Shown: positions 41,683 to 51,395, counted from the first letter of the stretch. The stretch: DNA of 64,000 bases from Colwellia maritima (GCF_022669015.1 NZ_JAKKSL010000006.1:186001-250000); one strand, 5' to 3'. The notes: generated by a model from the sequence alone, not told the origin. Numbers and translations are program-made.

Positions 41683-41936
41683 TTATTTACACAAAGTTAC
41701 TCCGTTGGAACTACCCTGAATTGCCGTCCCTATTTTGCGAATATCTTCAAGTGGTTCATTAATATCAGTAGCAACCTCTTGAAACATTATTACTAGGGAA
41801 CCTTTATGATGTTGTTCTAGGCGCGGTTAAGATAGTTTTCTATTTTGTTCGCTAAATAGAGTTTGCGTAGGTATTGTTCTTGCTTTTTTTTATCTAATCC
41901 ATTGTATACCTGTACAGGAACATAAATTGATTCCAT
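41683..41936 (-). CDS. Unknown small protein (one frameshift)
   Basis: A short gene of about 84 codons. The ATG at 41936 has GAAGGAGT 4-11 bases upstream and reads MESIYVPVQVYNGLDKKKQ, then YLRKLYLANKIENYLNR. Near 41825 a one- or two-base indel creates a stop; in the other frame LEQHHKGSLVIMFQEV...LEDIRKIG continues to 41683. Length and amphipathic helices suggest a small regulator or antitoxin-like protein, but I recognise no family. It lies in the accessory patch beside DUF2442/DUF4160. The 170 bases beyond its end, up to the AraC start, hold no clear gene. Confidence 0.5.
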
Positions 41937-41982
41937 GAGTACTCCTTCAAATATAACAGCTTATTGAACACCATTTTGGTAG

Positions 41983-42013
41983 TTTATTACACCCCAAAAC
42001 GACTTGTAATAAA
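41983..42013. repeat. AT-rich inverted repeat in the accessory patch
   Basis: Perfect 9-base arms TTTATTACA / TGTAATAAA with a 13-base spacer, about 45 bases upstream of the small unknown gene. It may be its operator or a weak terminator of the DUF2442 transcript. Confidence 0.45.
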
Positions 42014-42122
42014 GTTATAAAACAAAACCGTTACCAAATTAGAAAGGTGCTCTCTGTTATTTGAAAGTTGGCGAGGGCGAGTAGTATCTAATTTTTTATT
42101 AAGCAACGTTGTAATTGATAGC

Positions 42123-42368
42123 TTAGTGTGTTCCCGCCAACAAACCTGCAACACTTAAGTCTTCATCAATTTCTGGCCAGTAAACTCCTTCACCATCACC
42201 GAGCAATTCCCAATTAGCAAGTTGCTCGGGGGTTGCTTGTGATAATCGTGGAAACCATACTAATGGTGCTGAAATTGTACGGCCGTCAAGTAGCTCAACA
42301 ATTAAATCAGAATCAGTACATTTGATAGTCTGAGCTTGTGGGTGTAATTCAATCGCTAAAGTGTTCAT
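42123..42368 (-). CDS. DUF2442 protein
   Basis: An 81-residue DUF2442 protein starting at ATG 42368 (MNTLAIELHPQAQTIK). The family signature is clear: DSDLIVELLDGRTISAPLVW, FPRLSQATPEQLANWELLGD and GVYWPEIDEDLSVAGLLAG. DUF2442 genes usually follow DUF4160 genes, and the pair behaves like a toxin-antitoxin-like module in genome context; activity is not established. Here the start codon lies one base from the end of the repaired DUF4160 frame. An upstream in-frame Met would only add translated DUF4160 sequence. Confidence 0.9.
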   Translation of the reverse strand: MNTLAIELHPQAQTIKCTDSDLIVELLDGRTISAPLVWFPRLSQATPEQLANWELLGDGEGVYWPEIDEDLSVAGLLAGTH

Positions 42369-42369
42369 T

Positions 42370-42584
42370 CTAAGCCTCCAAAAATGCTTCTTTATTTTCA
42401 ACAACTAATTACTGAAGTTTACGTAATTCTTTTGGGGAAAACCGAGTTGAGTGGCTAACGCTATCGGTTTTAACCAAAATTTAGCGAGCATATTTTCTCG
42501 CTGTATGTGGATGTGCGCAGGTTCACCATTTTCATTACTGTAAAAGAAGAAACGAAAGGGACCAATTCTTAATACTGTAGGCAT
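42370..42584 (-). pseudogene. DUF4160 gene, broken by a frameshift and an in-frame stop
   Basis: The ATG at 42584 gives MPTVLRIGPFRFFFYSNENG, then EPAHIHIQRENMLAKFWLKP, unmistakably DUF4160. Near 42450 the frame shifts; the second frame reads FSPKELRKLQ, meets a TAA, and then LVVENKEAFLEA up to a stop at 42370. A substitution-type stop in addition to the indel makes real decay more likely here than for other genes in the window. The partner DUF2442 is intact. It is too short and damaged to be seen as one open frame. Confidence 0.75.
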
Positions 42585-42714
42585 AAATTGATTCTACTGA
42601 AACTATTCAAGCTCCGCAATTTTTTAAATTTCTAGAATCGTTTTAAGCTGAAAAACCTTTCACAAGCTGCTCAAAGCTTTCAGACTACATTATTATTGAA
42701 TATATCGTGTTTAT

Positions 42715-43589
42715 TCAAGCCAACTTAGCCTTAACCACTAAATAAACGCCTGAGAGTATCAATACAATACCAATAATGTGAAATTGATAAATCGGCTCAT
42801 TAAGAAATATCGACGATAATATAACGCCAAACAGTGGCATAAAATGAATAAATAATCCTGTTTTCACTGCACCTATATCTGCAACACCCTTGTTCCAAAA
42901 AATATAGGCTAAAATAGAAGGGAAAATAGCCATATACACAATGGTATAGGCGATTTTACTCTGCCATACGATATCATCAGCAAGATACCACTCAACGCCG
43001 GCAAAAGGCAGTAATATAAACGCGCCAAGTAATACTGTTACGCCAAAAAAGGTAAAACCATCTAATTCGGGTGGGCGCCAGCGCAATATTATCGAGTAAG
43101 TAGCCCAACAAAGTACCCCAACTAATACGTAGATATCACCGATGTTGAAAACCAAAGACAGTAAATGATCTAATTTTCCCTGAGTAATCAGCATTAACAC
43201 GCCCGTGAGTGAAATTGCGACACCTAACCATTGTTGAGCAGAAACACGTTCTTTCAACCATAAAGCAGATAAAATTAGTATAAATATGGGGATTACGGAT
43301 TGTAATATAGTCGCATTCGATGCGTTAGTACTAGTTAAGCCAATGTAAATAAAAGTATTAAAGTGGCAACACTCAACAGGGACAAGAGCGTTAATATTTT
43401 CCAATGAGTTAATATTACCGTTTTGTTTTTAATAAACCTTGGAATTAAAAAAGGCAACAATAAGAGTAATGCTAATGTCCAACGAAGCTCCGCCATTAAA
43501 ATGGGAGGTAACACTAAATGCATGGCTCGTCCTAAAACAAAATTTCCGGCCCAGAATAAAGCAGTCAGTATTAAAAGTACGTAAGACAT
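42715..43589 (-). CDS. EamA/DMT-family transporter (one frameshift)
   Basis: Drug/metabolite transporter with ten predicted helices in two EamA repeats, about 291 residues after repair. The N-terminal part begins MSYVLLILTALFWAGNFVLG. The frame changes near 43365, after LLSVATL, and continues FIYIGLTSTNASNATILQSV. Family signatures include WLKERVSAQQWLGVAISLTG in repeat 1 and AIFPSILAYIFWNKGV and FLNEPIYQFHIIGIVLILSG in repeat 2. Substrate unknown. No operon partner is close; it is on the same strand as cfa but 116 bases beyond it. Confidence 0.88.
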
Positions 43590-43620
43590 TGATCTCTCAT
43601 TTTGTTATGCAAAGCATAAA

Positions 43621-43672
43621 TCAGGTTTATTGAAAATAACTACAACACAGTAACCATTTTCAACAAACCTGA
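43621..43672 (-). repeat. Large hairpin between cfa and the EamA gene
   Basis: Arms of 16 bases, TCAGGTTTATTGAAAA and TTTTCAACAAACCTGA, pair with one mismatch around a 20-base loop. It lies 34 bases after the cfa stop, so it may end the long stress operon, although no clean T run follows. Confidence 0.55.
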
Positions 43673-43705
43673 CAATGAAAAACCTTTTTTGAATCAATAC
43701 CTGTT

Positions 43706-44932
43706 TTATTTTCGAGCAACAAGGTGAACTGTGCTAGTAGAACGCTCTAAAAATGCCCCTTCGCAGTATGAAAAATAATATAGCCATAAACGTTTAAAGG
43801 TATCATCGTAACCTAATGTAGTTAGTTCAGACCAAGCCGATAAGAAGTTTTTGCGCCAATCATTTAATGTTTTGGCATAATCAAGGCCAATATCGTCAAG
43901 GCTTTCAACCACCATATTGCTGTGTTTAGTAATATGCTCACTTAATACATTAACTGAAGGTAAAAAGCCGCCAGGGAAAATGTATTTTTGAATGAAGTCG
44001 ACATTATTTTTGTAATATTCAAATCGTTGATCCGCAATGGTAATGGATTGAATCAATAATTTTCCGCCAGACTTTAAACGATCGTTACATTGTTTAAAGA
44101 AGCTAGGCAAAAATTGATAACCAACGGCTTCAATCATTTCTATTGATACCACTTTATCAAAACTACCGGTTAAATCGCGGTAGTCTTTTTTGAGTAAGGT
44201 AATTTGTTTATTTAAGCCTAGCTCGTTAATGCGATTTTGGGCGTATTCATCTTGGGCGTCAGATATGGTTGTGGTTGTGACTTTACAGCCATAATGTTGC
44301 GCGGCATAAATGGCTAAACCACCCCAACCTGTGCCTATTTCTAATAAATGATCTGAACTTTGCAGTGATAAACGCTCACAAATAGTATGAAGTTTATGTG
44401 TTTGGGCTTGTTCTAGTGAACTATTTTCATTTGGGTAAATGGCAGATGAGTACATCATCTTGGGGTCTAAAAAACGCGTGTATAATTCATTTCCCAAATC
44501 ATAATGCGCTAAAATATTACGTTTAGAGCCTGATTGCGTATTTCGATTTTGCCAATGACTCAGGGTGTTTTTAACCCTATTTATCCAAGACTTATTCGCT
44601 TCTAAAGCATCTGTTTGTTGTTGAGCTTTAGCAAATATACGAATGATATTCGTTAATTGTGGACTACTCCATTTTCCTGCGATAAAGGCTTCGGCTACAC
44701 CAATACTGCCCCCTTTGACAAAATCACGATAAAGACTCATATCATGTATATGAATTTTACCTTGTATACTGTTATCACTGGTATGTTCAGGAAAGAATAG
44801 ATGATCAGAACCCTCAACAATCTCTAACTGCCCATAAGTTATTTTTGCAAACGTCGAATGAACTATCGCACGGCAGCGTTTATCTAACCAATTCATATTT
44901 TTTGCTATGCTTAATGCTTCAATTTTTTCCAT
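43706..44932 (-). CDS. cfa: Cyclopropane-fatty-acyl-phospholipid synthase
   Basis: SAM-dependent methyltransferase that converts cis double bonds in membrane lipids to cyclopropane rings. 408 residues, intact. The SAM pocket is LEIGTGWGGLAIYAAQHYGC, preceded by HYDLGNELYTRFLDPKMMYS. Downstream are VSIEMIEAVG and YIFPGGFLPS. This is a standard member of ChrR/ECF sigma regulons, where cyclopropane lipids limit singlet-oxygen damage. It is the last gene of the minus-strand series starting at the sigma factor. Confidence 0.95.
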   Translation of the reverse strand: MEKIEALSIAKNMNWLDKRCRAIVHSTFAKITYGQLEIVEGSDHLFFPEHTSDNSIQGKIHIHDMSLYRDFVKGGSIGVAEAFIAGKWSSPQLTNIIRIFAKAQQQTDALEANKSWINRVKNTLSHWQNRNTQSGSKRNILAHYDLGNELYTRFLDPKMMYSSAIYPNENSSLEQAQTHKLHTICERLSLQSSDHLLEIGTGWGGLAIYAAQHYGCKVTTTTISDAQDEYAQNRINELGLNKQITLLKKDYRDLTGSFDKVVSIEMIEAVGYQFLPSFFKQCNDRLKSGGKLLIQSITIADQRFEYYKNNVDFIQKYIFPGGFLPSVNVLSEHITKHSNMVVESLDDIGLDYAKTLNDWRKNFLSAWSELTTLGYDDTFKRLWLYYFSYCEGAFLERSTSTVHLVARK

Positions 44933-44966
44933 AGTTCATCCAACCTTTAATTTTTTATGTATGCGT

Positions 44967-45746
44967 TTACTTTGACTGTTTGGTTTGGTAACCAATAAAC
45001 GGGATGCGCTTAATCAATAGTTTTATTGCTTGCCAATAAATAGTAGTGACTATTTTTAGGCTCATTACAGGTAATTGACACCACACCTTAAACAAACTTG
45101 TTGGTGTAAAGGCTTGCTTTTTCATCTGTAAATTAGCATCAAACACTTTATCCATTTTTCCAGTTAGCTCATTTATCCGTTTATTTTCAATATTAACAAC
45201 CATGCGATCACTGTCATTTGTTGGCGGTTTTACTTGCCAAAAATAGGACATGTCTAAATCCATAAATGGTGACACTTGAAAGTCTTTTTTATTACTTTTT
45301 TCACCCTCAGCAAGCAAATCGACTAAATAATAATGACGCTCGTTCCAGGGCGTATTACTTACTTCTGCTAGCATTTGCGTACATTTTCCGGCGTGGTCAT
45401 AACAAAAATAGAAATTAGCAGGACTAAAATAAACACCGAAGCTTCTTACTTGCACCAACATCACTATTTTATCTATCTCTGCATAACCGTTAAGTTGCTG
45501 CACTTTATTAGTAATACGGGTGGATAACGAAAAAGGTTCACCGCGCAGATAATCTTTTTCAACAAAACGTAAAGGGTGATACCAAGAAAACCCAAACAAG
45601 CCTATACCAGAGTCAGCATTTTCAACGTCATCCACATCAAGTGCCAACATAAAAAGTGAGTAATTAAAGCTGTGCTTTTTAGGGCTAAATCGTCGATGAC
45701 TAATCTTTCCTAAATAAAGATAACTTTGACTGAATGGTTTACCCAT
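44967..45746 (-). CDS. DUF1365 protein
   Basis: A 259-residue DUF1365 protein. The pattern LGKISHRRFSPKKHSFNYSL at the N-terminus, GFSWYHPLRFVEKDYL, SPANFYFCYDHAGKCT and NTPWNERHYYLV is typical. DUF1365 genes nearly always lie between cfa and the FAD oxidoreductase in this regulon and are thought to act in lipid modification; the reaction is not established. It is 34 bases from cfa and intact. Confidence 0.92.
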   Translation of the reverse strand: MGKPFSQSYLYLGKISHRRFSPKKHSFNYSLFMLALDVDDVENADSGIGLFGFSWYHPLRFVEKDYLRGEPFSLSTRITNKVQQLNGYAEIDKIVMLVQVRSFGVYFSPANFYFCYDHAGKCTQMLAEVSNTPWNERHYYLVDLLAEGEKSNKKDFQVSPFMDLDMSYFWQVKPPTNDSDRMVVNIENKRINELTGKMDKVFDANLQMKKQAFTPTSLFKVWCQLPVMSLKIVTTIYWQAIKLLIKRIPFIGYQTKQSK

Positions 45747-45783
45747 TTGTATTCCTAACGATTAATGCGTTCAATGAACAACT

Positions 45784-47049
45784 TTATGATTGGTTTGGTA
45801 AAAAACAATTAAATCGCGTTGCTACCTCAACACCACTTTGAACACCATCTTCATGAAAGCCGTTATGCCAATAAGCACCGGCAAAATGTGTATGATTAAC
45901 ACCACAAATTAACTGCCTTTGCTGCTGTGCTTTAACAGACTCAGCCGAAAATATGGGATGATGGTAGGTGAACTCCCTTAAAATTTTATTTGGATCTATC
46001 GCTTCTTTTTGATTTAAGGTCACACAAAAAGTATGCTCACTTTCAATGCCCTGTAATATATTCATATTATAGGTGACACTAGCGGCTTTTTCTCGATCTT
46101 GGCTTAATTGATAATTCCAACTGGCCCACGCTTTTTCTCGTTGCGGTAATAATTGTGTGTCTGTGTGCAAAACTACTGAATTCTCACTATAAGGCATGGC
46201 TGATAAAATAGTCTTTTCATCATCACTGGCATCGTTTAGTAAAGCCAATGCCTCGTCTGAATGACAAGCAATAACGACTTCATCAAAAAATTCACTGTCA
46301 GCCTTGTTAAAGTCCAGTTGTACTTTATCGTCTATCCGAGTAATGCCACTGATGTCAGCATTCAATCTAATATTATTTTCAAACGACTGACATAGCGGCT
46401 TTAAATAACTACGCGAGCCTTGAGGGATAACATACCACTGTGGTCTGTCTGCAATATTCAATAGCCCATGATTATGAAAAAATTGCACAAAAAATCGGAA
46501 CTCAAATGTTTCCATTTGTGCTAATGAGCTAGACCAAATTGCCGCGCCCATGGGTAAAATATAATGTTCGGCAAAAAAATCGCTGAAATTATTTTCGGCT
46601 AAAAACTCACCTAACGTATAACCACTTTGGTATGCTTGTTGTTCAAATATCAATTTACATTGTTTATTAAAGCGTAAAATGTCTTTTACTAAGCCCCAAA
46701 ATTTAGGTCTAAAAAGATTCCGCCTTTGGGCAAATAAAGTATTTAAATTGTGGCCGTTATATTCCATGCCTGTTTGGCAATTGTGAACAGAAAAACTCAT
46801 TTCGGTTGCTTGCTTTCCAATGCCAATATCAGCCATTAACGCTAAAAAGTTTGGGTAGGTTTTATCGTTAAACACAATAAACCCTGTATCTATAGCATAT
46901 TTTTGACCTGCTTTTTCAATATCAACGGTAGCAGTATGACCGCCAATACGGTCGTTTTTTTCAAAAACAGTAACTTTGTGTTTTTTTGACAATAAATAAG
47001 CGGTTGTTAACCCTGATATTCCCGACCCTATGATGGCAATATTCTTCAT
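45784..47049 (-). CDS. FAD-dependent amine-oxidase-like protein (NAD/FAD-binding)
   Basis: A 421-residue flavoprotein. The N-terminal dinucleotide fold is IAIIGSGISGLTTAYLLS with the following FEKNDRIGGHTATV. A conserved DTGFIVFNDKTYPN comes next and a C-terminal FAD motif with AGAYWHNGFHEDGVQSG. It belongs to the group found beside cfa and DUF1365, not to true monoamine oxidases. Its reaction is unknown; a role in lipid desaturation or fatty-acid modification is inferred from context. Its start overlaps the SDR stop (ATGA), showing coupling. Confidence 0.92.
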   Translation of the reverse strand: MKNIAIIGSGISGLTTAYLLSKKHKVTVFEKNDRIGGHTATVDIEKAGQKYAIDTGFIVFNDKTYPNFLALMADIGIGKQATEMSFSVHNCQTGMEYNGHNLNTLFAQRRNLFRPKFWGLVKDILRFNKQCKLIFEQQAYQSGYTLGEFLAENNFSDFFAEHYILPMGAAIWSSSLAQMETFEFRFFVQFFHNHGLLNIADRPQWYVIPQGSRSYLKPLCQSFENNIRLNADISGITRIDDKVQLDFNKADSEFFDEVVIACHSDEALALLNDASDDEKTILSAMPYSENSVVLHTDTQLLPQREKAWASWNYQLSQDREKAASVTYNMNILQGIESEHTFCVTLNQKEAIDPNKILREFTYHHPIFSAESVKAQQQRQLICGVNHTHFAGAYWHNGFHEDGVQSGVEVATRFNCFLPNQS

Positions 47050-47792
47050 GTCTTATCCCTTTTAGCGATGATTGCTTGCCAAAGTGATGATGGCAGCAGT
47101 GAGAAAAATTTGAGTAATAAAGTTAAGCGTTTTGGAAAATGTAGATATTTTTTACGCTTTTCTACTCCTGATATAATTCGCTTTGCTGCTTCATCACTGG
47201 TAATTAAAAATGGCATAGTGAAGTCGTTTTTATCGGTGAGTGGTGTTTTAACAAAACCTGGGTGTACTAAGGTAACGTCGATATTTTCTTTGAGTAAATC
47301 AAGTCGTAAGCTGTTGGCTAAATAATCCATACCCGCTTTGGATGCACCATAAGCTTCACTTCTAGGAAAAGGTAAAATAGTGGCGCTAGAGCTAACAAAT
47401 ACAAGCTGCCCTCCTTTTTTGATTTTAGGTAAGGTGTATTGCAATAACCAACCTAATGATGAAAGGTTGGTGCTGATAATGTCAGAGAACAGTTGTCCAT
47501 CAAAATGCTTGGCATCGTCAATATAACGACAGTCTCCTGCATTTAAAATAACGATATCAATGTCATCAATATCTGCCAGTTGCTGTTTAATATCGTCAGC
47601 ATCATTAAGATCAAATAAACACGTTTTATAAGCTCGATTTGATAGTAAGGCTAATTTTTTTGCATCTCGACCACACGCTATAACCTTATAATACCCTTGA
47701 GTACTATAGTGATTAAATAAGGCTAAACCTATGCCGGAAGTTGCTCCTGTAATTAGAATAGTTTTGCTTGATATGACTGTCTTTACTGTCAT
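47046..47792 (-). CDS. Short-chain dehydrogenase/reductase
   Basis: A 248-residue SDR. The cofactor motif is TGATSGIGLALF near residue 15-26, and the catalytic Ser...Tyr-x-x-x-Lys is VFVSSSA then EAYGASKAGMDYL. A conserved PGFVKTPLTDKNDF follows. The C-terminus is basic and hydrophobic (LTLLLKFFSLLPSSLWQAII), suggesting membrane contact. It starts in the TAATG overlap with the NTF2-like gene. Specific substrate unknown; conserved in this stress regulon. Confidence 0.93.
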   Translation of the reverse strand: MTVKTVISSKTILITGATSGIGLALFNHYSTQGYYKVIACGRDAKKLALLSNRAYKTCLFDLNDADDIKQQLADIDDIDIVILNAGDCRYIDDAKHFDGQLFSDIISTNLSSLGWLLQYTLPKIKKGGQLVFVSSSATILPFPRSEAYGASKAGMDYLANSLRLDLLKENIDVTLVHPGFVKTPLTDKNDFTMPFLITSDEAAKRIISGVEKRKKYLHFPKRLTLLLKFFSLLPSSLWQAIIAKRDKT

Positions 47793-48253
47793 TAGTGTGC
47801 CGCCTTCGCTTTAATCCACTTGGTTAATTTACCAAATAATGGTAATTGCTCGTATAACATAGCGCCTAAATCAAGGTAGTCTCGATGATATATAACTTTA
47901 TCGTGCTCTCCCTTAATGTGTGATGTACCTAAAACAGTAACTAACTCACCATTATTCAACTTGTTATGTTGGTACGACATAGTCCAGTAGATAGCCGCTT
48001 CATTGTCTTGTGCAATAACATTGTCGATAACAAATTCGCACAAGGTTAAGTTTTCATAAAGGTTTTCAAAATATTGATACAGTTCTTCAAAGCCTTCAAC
48101 TTGATGCATAGGATCAATAAAGATAATGTGGGGGTGATAAATGGTTTCTAAAAGCGCTAAATTGGTTGTTGAAAGCTTTTGGTAAACACGAACAAACTTG
48201 GTCAACCATAAAGGTGAATCTGAGGGAAAATTGTCGAACCGTTTGTTTTTCAT
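47792..48253 (-). CDS. NTF2/SnoaL-like protein of the ChrR regulon
   Basis: A 153-residue alpha+beta-barrel protein of the NTF2-like (SnoaL) type: the pattern WLTKFVRVYQKLSTTNLALL, YHPHIIFIDPMHQVEGFEEL and EAAIYWTMSYQHNKLNNGEL is typical. No enzyme activity can be assigned. It lies between phrB and the SDR gene, shares its stop with the SDR start, and is a recurring small member of this regulon. Intact. Confidence 0.85.
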   Translation of the reverse strand: MKNKRFDNFPSDSPLWLTKFVRVYQKLSTTNLALLETIYHPHIIFIDPMHQVEGFEELYQYFENLYENLTLCEFVIDNVIAQDNEAAIYWTMSYQHNKLNNGELVTVLGTSHIKGEHDKVIYHRDYLDLGAMLYEQLPLFGKLTKWIKAKAAH

Positions 48254-48314
48254 TTTGTTACCTCAACATATTTAACGAGCAGCGCGACTAAATTCCCGCC
48301 GACTTTGGTCATGA

Positions 48315-49689
48315 TTATTTATAAAAAGCTAACGCATTAATCCTAGCCTCTTTATGGTCAACAATAGGTTCCCAATACAATGACAATTGATGATTCGCAA
48401 TATATTGATGTGGAAAATGAATATGCTTATCAGGAATACTGTTTAACTCTGGTATATATTTACGTATGAACTCGCCGTTTGGATCAAATCTTTCGCTTTG
48501 TCTTATGGGATTAAATATTCTGAAATAAGGTTGGGCATCACACCCCGTACTTGCCGCCCATTGCCGACCGCCGTTGTTTGAAGCTAAATCACCATCAATT
48601 AAATGCTGCATGAAGTACTTTTCACCCCAACGCCAATCAATCAGTAAATGTTTGGTTAAAAAACTTGCCACCACCATTCTTAAACGGTTGTGCATCCGGC
48701 CTGTTTGATTAAGCTGTAACATAGCGGCATCAACAAGCGGATAGCCTGTTTTACCTTTACACCATGCCATAAATTTTTCTTTGTCATTATGCCAAACCGT
48801 TGTTCGGTATTTTTCTTTAAATGCTTGATGCTTACACAAACGTTGTTCATGAAAGAGTAGATGACGATAAAATTCTCGCCAAATAATTTCGTTTAACCAT
48901 GAAAATTCGTCGCTGTCGGTAGCTAGCAATATATCAGGATGGCGATTTAATAAAGAAAACAACACGTATCTTGGGCTGATCACCCCCGGCTAAATAAGGG
49001 GAAATACCTGACGTTCCCTTGATTGACGGAATGTCTCGTTGCTGTGCGTAAGCCGAGAGTTTATCTTGGAAAAACCTTGGCAATGCACTCGCTTCATACA
49101 CTTGTGCTAAGGGCCACGCACTTGACGGTGAATTGCACGTGTCTGCCTTATGTTCTACAGCAAGCGCATCACCTCCGGCCGACTTGCCTAAATAGTCAAA
49201 CCCAAATTGTTTTACTTGCTTCAACCAAGCCTTTTTAAAGGGCGTAAACACTTTAAACATCTCACCTGATTGGTTCAACACCTTACCTTTAGACACAATA
49301 ACATCCGCTTCAAACAGCGTTAATGGAATGCCTTGTGATATACATGATTGATCCCGTTGCTGCTCATTAAGTTCAAGTTCACTATTAGCAACCACACATT
49401 TAATGTTGTGCGCTAAACAATATTGTTTCAAATAAGCTTGTTGGGCTGAAAAATCAGGCACCACAACAAGCTCTAATTCAATATTGAAGCAAGCAAGTTC
49501 ATCAACAAGTGCATAGGCATGACGCTTAATAAAGTCAATTTTTATGGCCGACCAGTGATGTTCAAGCCACTGTTTTTCTGAAATAAAAAACAATGCCTTA
49601 CCAGGTGTTTCTGAACACCTATGATTAATAAAATAATGTAAAGCAGGGTTATCATGTGTTCTTAAATCATTACGAAACCAGAGTATCAA
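48315..49689 (-). CDS. phrB: Deoxyribodipyrimidine photo-lyase (one frameshift)
   Basis: Class I cyclobutane pyrimidine dimer photolyase, about 458 residues after repair. The N-terminal antenna domain starts LWFRNDLRTHDNPALHYF. The frame breaks near 48975, after GTSGISPYLA, and resumes ISPRYVLFSLL. The FAD domain then shows SWLNEIIWREFYRHLL, KGKTGYPLVDAAML, MHNRLRMVVASFL and DGDLASNNGGRQWAASTGCD. Light-driven repair of UV damage fits the photo-oxidative regulon. Start at 49689 is supported by AAGGATATGC-like sequence just upstream. Confidence 0.94.
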
Positions 49690-49735
49690 AGCATATCCTT
49701 ATTATTTAAATGCGTTTCCTAATGAAGAACGCGTG

Positions 49736-50695
49736 TTAGTAGGCGTATCTCAGTTTCAGTTCATCAGGATAGGGAGATAAATAGGCCTGTTTAGTCAAAT
49801 ATGCTTTGGGGTATTGGAGTAAGTAATGTTTAATCAAGGTTAATGGCGCAATTAACGGAATTAAACCATTACGGTAAGCGTCTATTTGGTTGCATAGTTC
49901 TTGCCGCTCATTAGGCTGCAAGTGTTTAGAAAAATAGCCTTGTATATGCGCTAATGTATTGGCATGTTTTTTTCGTGTGGCTTTAATAGATAATGCACTC
50001 ATTAAGCCAGTAATATATTGCTCAGCCATGTCCTCTAACGGTAGGTCTGCCCTTGCTAATAGTTGCCCTAATTGTTTATAAGCGATGAGATCATGACTCA
50101 TAACCGTATACTTATATTGGCTATGAAACGTTGTTAATTTATGCTTGGTTAACCCAGATGCCTCAAGATTCTGCCAGTGTTTGTATGCATAAACACGCGC
50201 GACAAAATTTTCTCTAATTAACGGATCGTTTAGGCGACCATTTTCCTCACAAGGTAATAACGGATTTTCCGCCATTATTTCACGAGCAAAAACCCCAACC
50301 CCATCAGATTTTAAGGCATTACCTTCTGGGCTATATACTTTTACCCGTTCCATACCGCAGCTAGGGCTTTTTGCACAGAAAACATAACCACTTAAGTGCT
50401 TAGTCATTTTTGCAATTTTTTTGCCATAAGCTTGCAACGCATCAGTTACATCACCTGTGCCGTCAGAACGAGATACGCTGATCACATCTGCTTTTTTTAT
50501 TTGACGAATAGTTGGTCTGGGTATGGGTAAACCAATCGCAACTTCAGGACAAAACGTTTTATAAGTTACGTGTTGCCCAAATTCATGAATACAAAAATTA
50601 GACGGCTTATTACTGCCATCAAATCTTACTTTTTCACCAACCAAACACGCACTAATACCAATAGAAAGATCTTTTTTATCAACAGAATGAATCAT
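49736..50695 (-). CDS. DUF523-DUF1722 (YbgA-type) protein
   Basis: A 319-residue two-domain protein. I choose the ATG at 50695, preceded by AAGG, because the longer frame upstream overlaps chrR. The N-terminal DUF523 domain has three conserved Cys motifs (SACLVGEKVRFDGS; TFCPEVAIGLPIPRP; CAKSPSCGME), suggesting a metal or Fe-S site. The C-terminal DUF1722/YbgA domain starts around 200 (AYKHWQNL; FHSQYKYTVMSHD). In E. coli ybgA precedes phr, and the same link is seen here. Function unknown, possibly with photolyase. Confidence 0.92.
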   Translation of the reverse strand: MIHSVDKKDLSIGISACLVGEKVRFDGSNKPSNFCIHEFGQHVTYKTFCPEVAIGLPIPRPTIRQIKKADVISVSRSDGTGDVTDALQAYGKKIAKMTKHLSGYVFCAKSPSCGMERVKVYSPEGNALKSDGVGVFAREIMAENPLLPCEENGRLNDPLIRENFVARVYAYKHWQNLEASGLTKHKLTTFHSQYKYTVMSHDLIAYKQLGQLLARADLPLEDMAEQYITGLMSALSIKATRKKHANTLAHIQGYFSKHLQPNERQELCNQIDAYRNGLIPLIAPLTLIKHYLLQYPKAYLTKQAYLSPYPDELKLRYAY

Positions 50696-50723
50696 GATTA
50701 TTGCCTTATATCGAACACGCCAC

Positions 50724-51395
50724 TTAGTAAATAAACGCAGCGATGGGATTAAGTAGTTTATTGATACCTTGAGTGAAACGTAATGCGTCATTAGCAACGG
50801 TATAGCATAAGCACCCTTCTTCAGAAATAGGATGATGTTGGTGACTTGCATCAAGCATAATGAAATCGCCTTTGACATACTCCCCTTGCTCATCATGAAA
50901 AGAACCTTCTAATAACAAGGTCAATTCAAAGCCTTTGTGGGTATGTTCAGGTACACCACCGCCAGGTTGAATTTGAAGCAAACTGGTGTGAATTTCGTTT
51001 TCATTTAACTGAATTCGAGCACGGGCCAGTTTACCGATATTGGCAGTTTTCCCCAACGGCATATTGTGTAAAGCATGAGGCAATGTATATGGCTTATTAT
51101 TAAACACCACTGTTTTGTCAGCAATAACCTGGGTGTGACTGAGCTCATCCGTTTGGGTGATTTGTTCTATCATGTCTTCAAAGCACATTGCCTCTTCTTG
51201 CTCAGCAACGATAAACCTATCGAGAAAGGCTTCTTCAAAACTTGCTTCAGCCACTTGCTCTGTTAACTGGGCAATGGTTTGTTGGCATTTAGAACACATA
51301 TCAGCATGAATGGCGATACCTGCAGATAACGAAGCGGGTAAGTCACCATCAACAAAGGATTGAATTAATTCAAATTTAGGGTGATGTTTAATCAT
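50724..51395 (-). CDS. chrR: ChrR-type zinc anti-sigma factor with C-terminal cupin
   Basis: A 223-residue anti-sigma factor. The N-terminal ZAS domain has His30-x3-Cys34-x2-Cys37 plus a leading His4/His5, the zinc set known from Rhodobacter ChrR. The C-terminal cupin has His151, His153 and Glu157 (PEHTHKGFELTLLLEGSFHD, quoted as the motif) with a late His near 185. In this family it holds the ECF sigma factor inactive until singlet oxygen is sensed. Its ATG lies inside the end of the repaired sigma-factor gene, so the two are translationally coupled. Intact. Confidence 0.94.
   Translation of the reverse strand: MIKHHPKFELIQSFVDGDLPASLSAGIAIHADMCSKCQQTIAQLTEQVAEASFEEAFLDRFIVAEQEEAMCFEDMIEQITQTDELSHTQVIADKTVVFNNKPYTLPHALHNMPLGKTANIGKLARARIQLNENEIHTSLLQIQPGGGVPEHTHKGFELTLLLEGSFHDEQGEYVKGDFIMLDASHQHHPISEEGCLCYTVANDALRFTQGINKLLNPIAAFIY

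Noticed and set aside
41940-42720. Integron cassette array with attC sites around the DUF2442/DUF4160 genes
   Set aside because: No RYYYAAC...GTTRRRY core pairs flank the genes; the one palindrome is too short and AT-rich.
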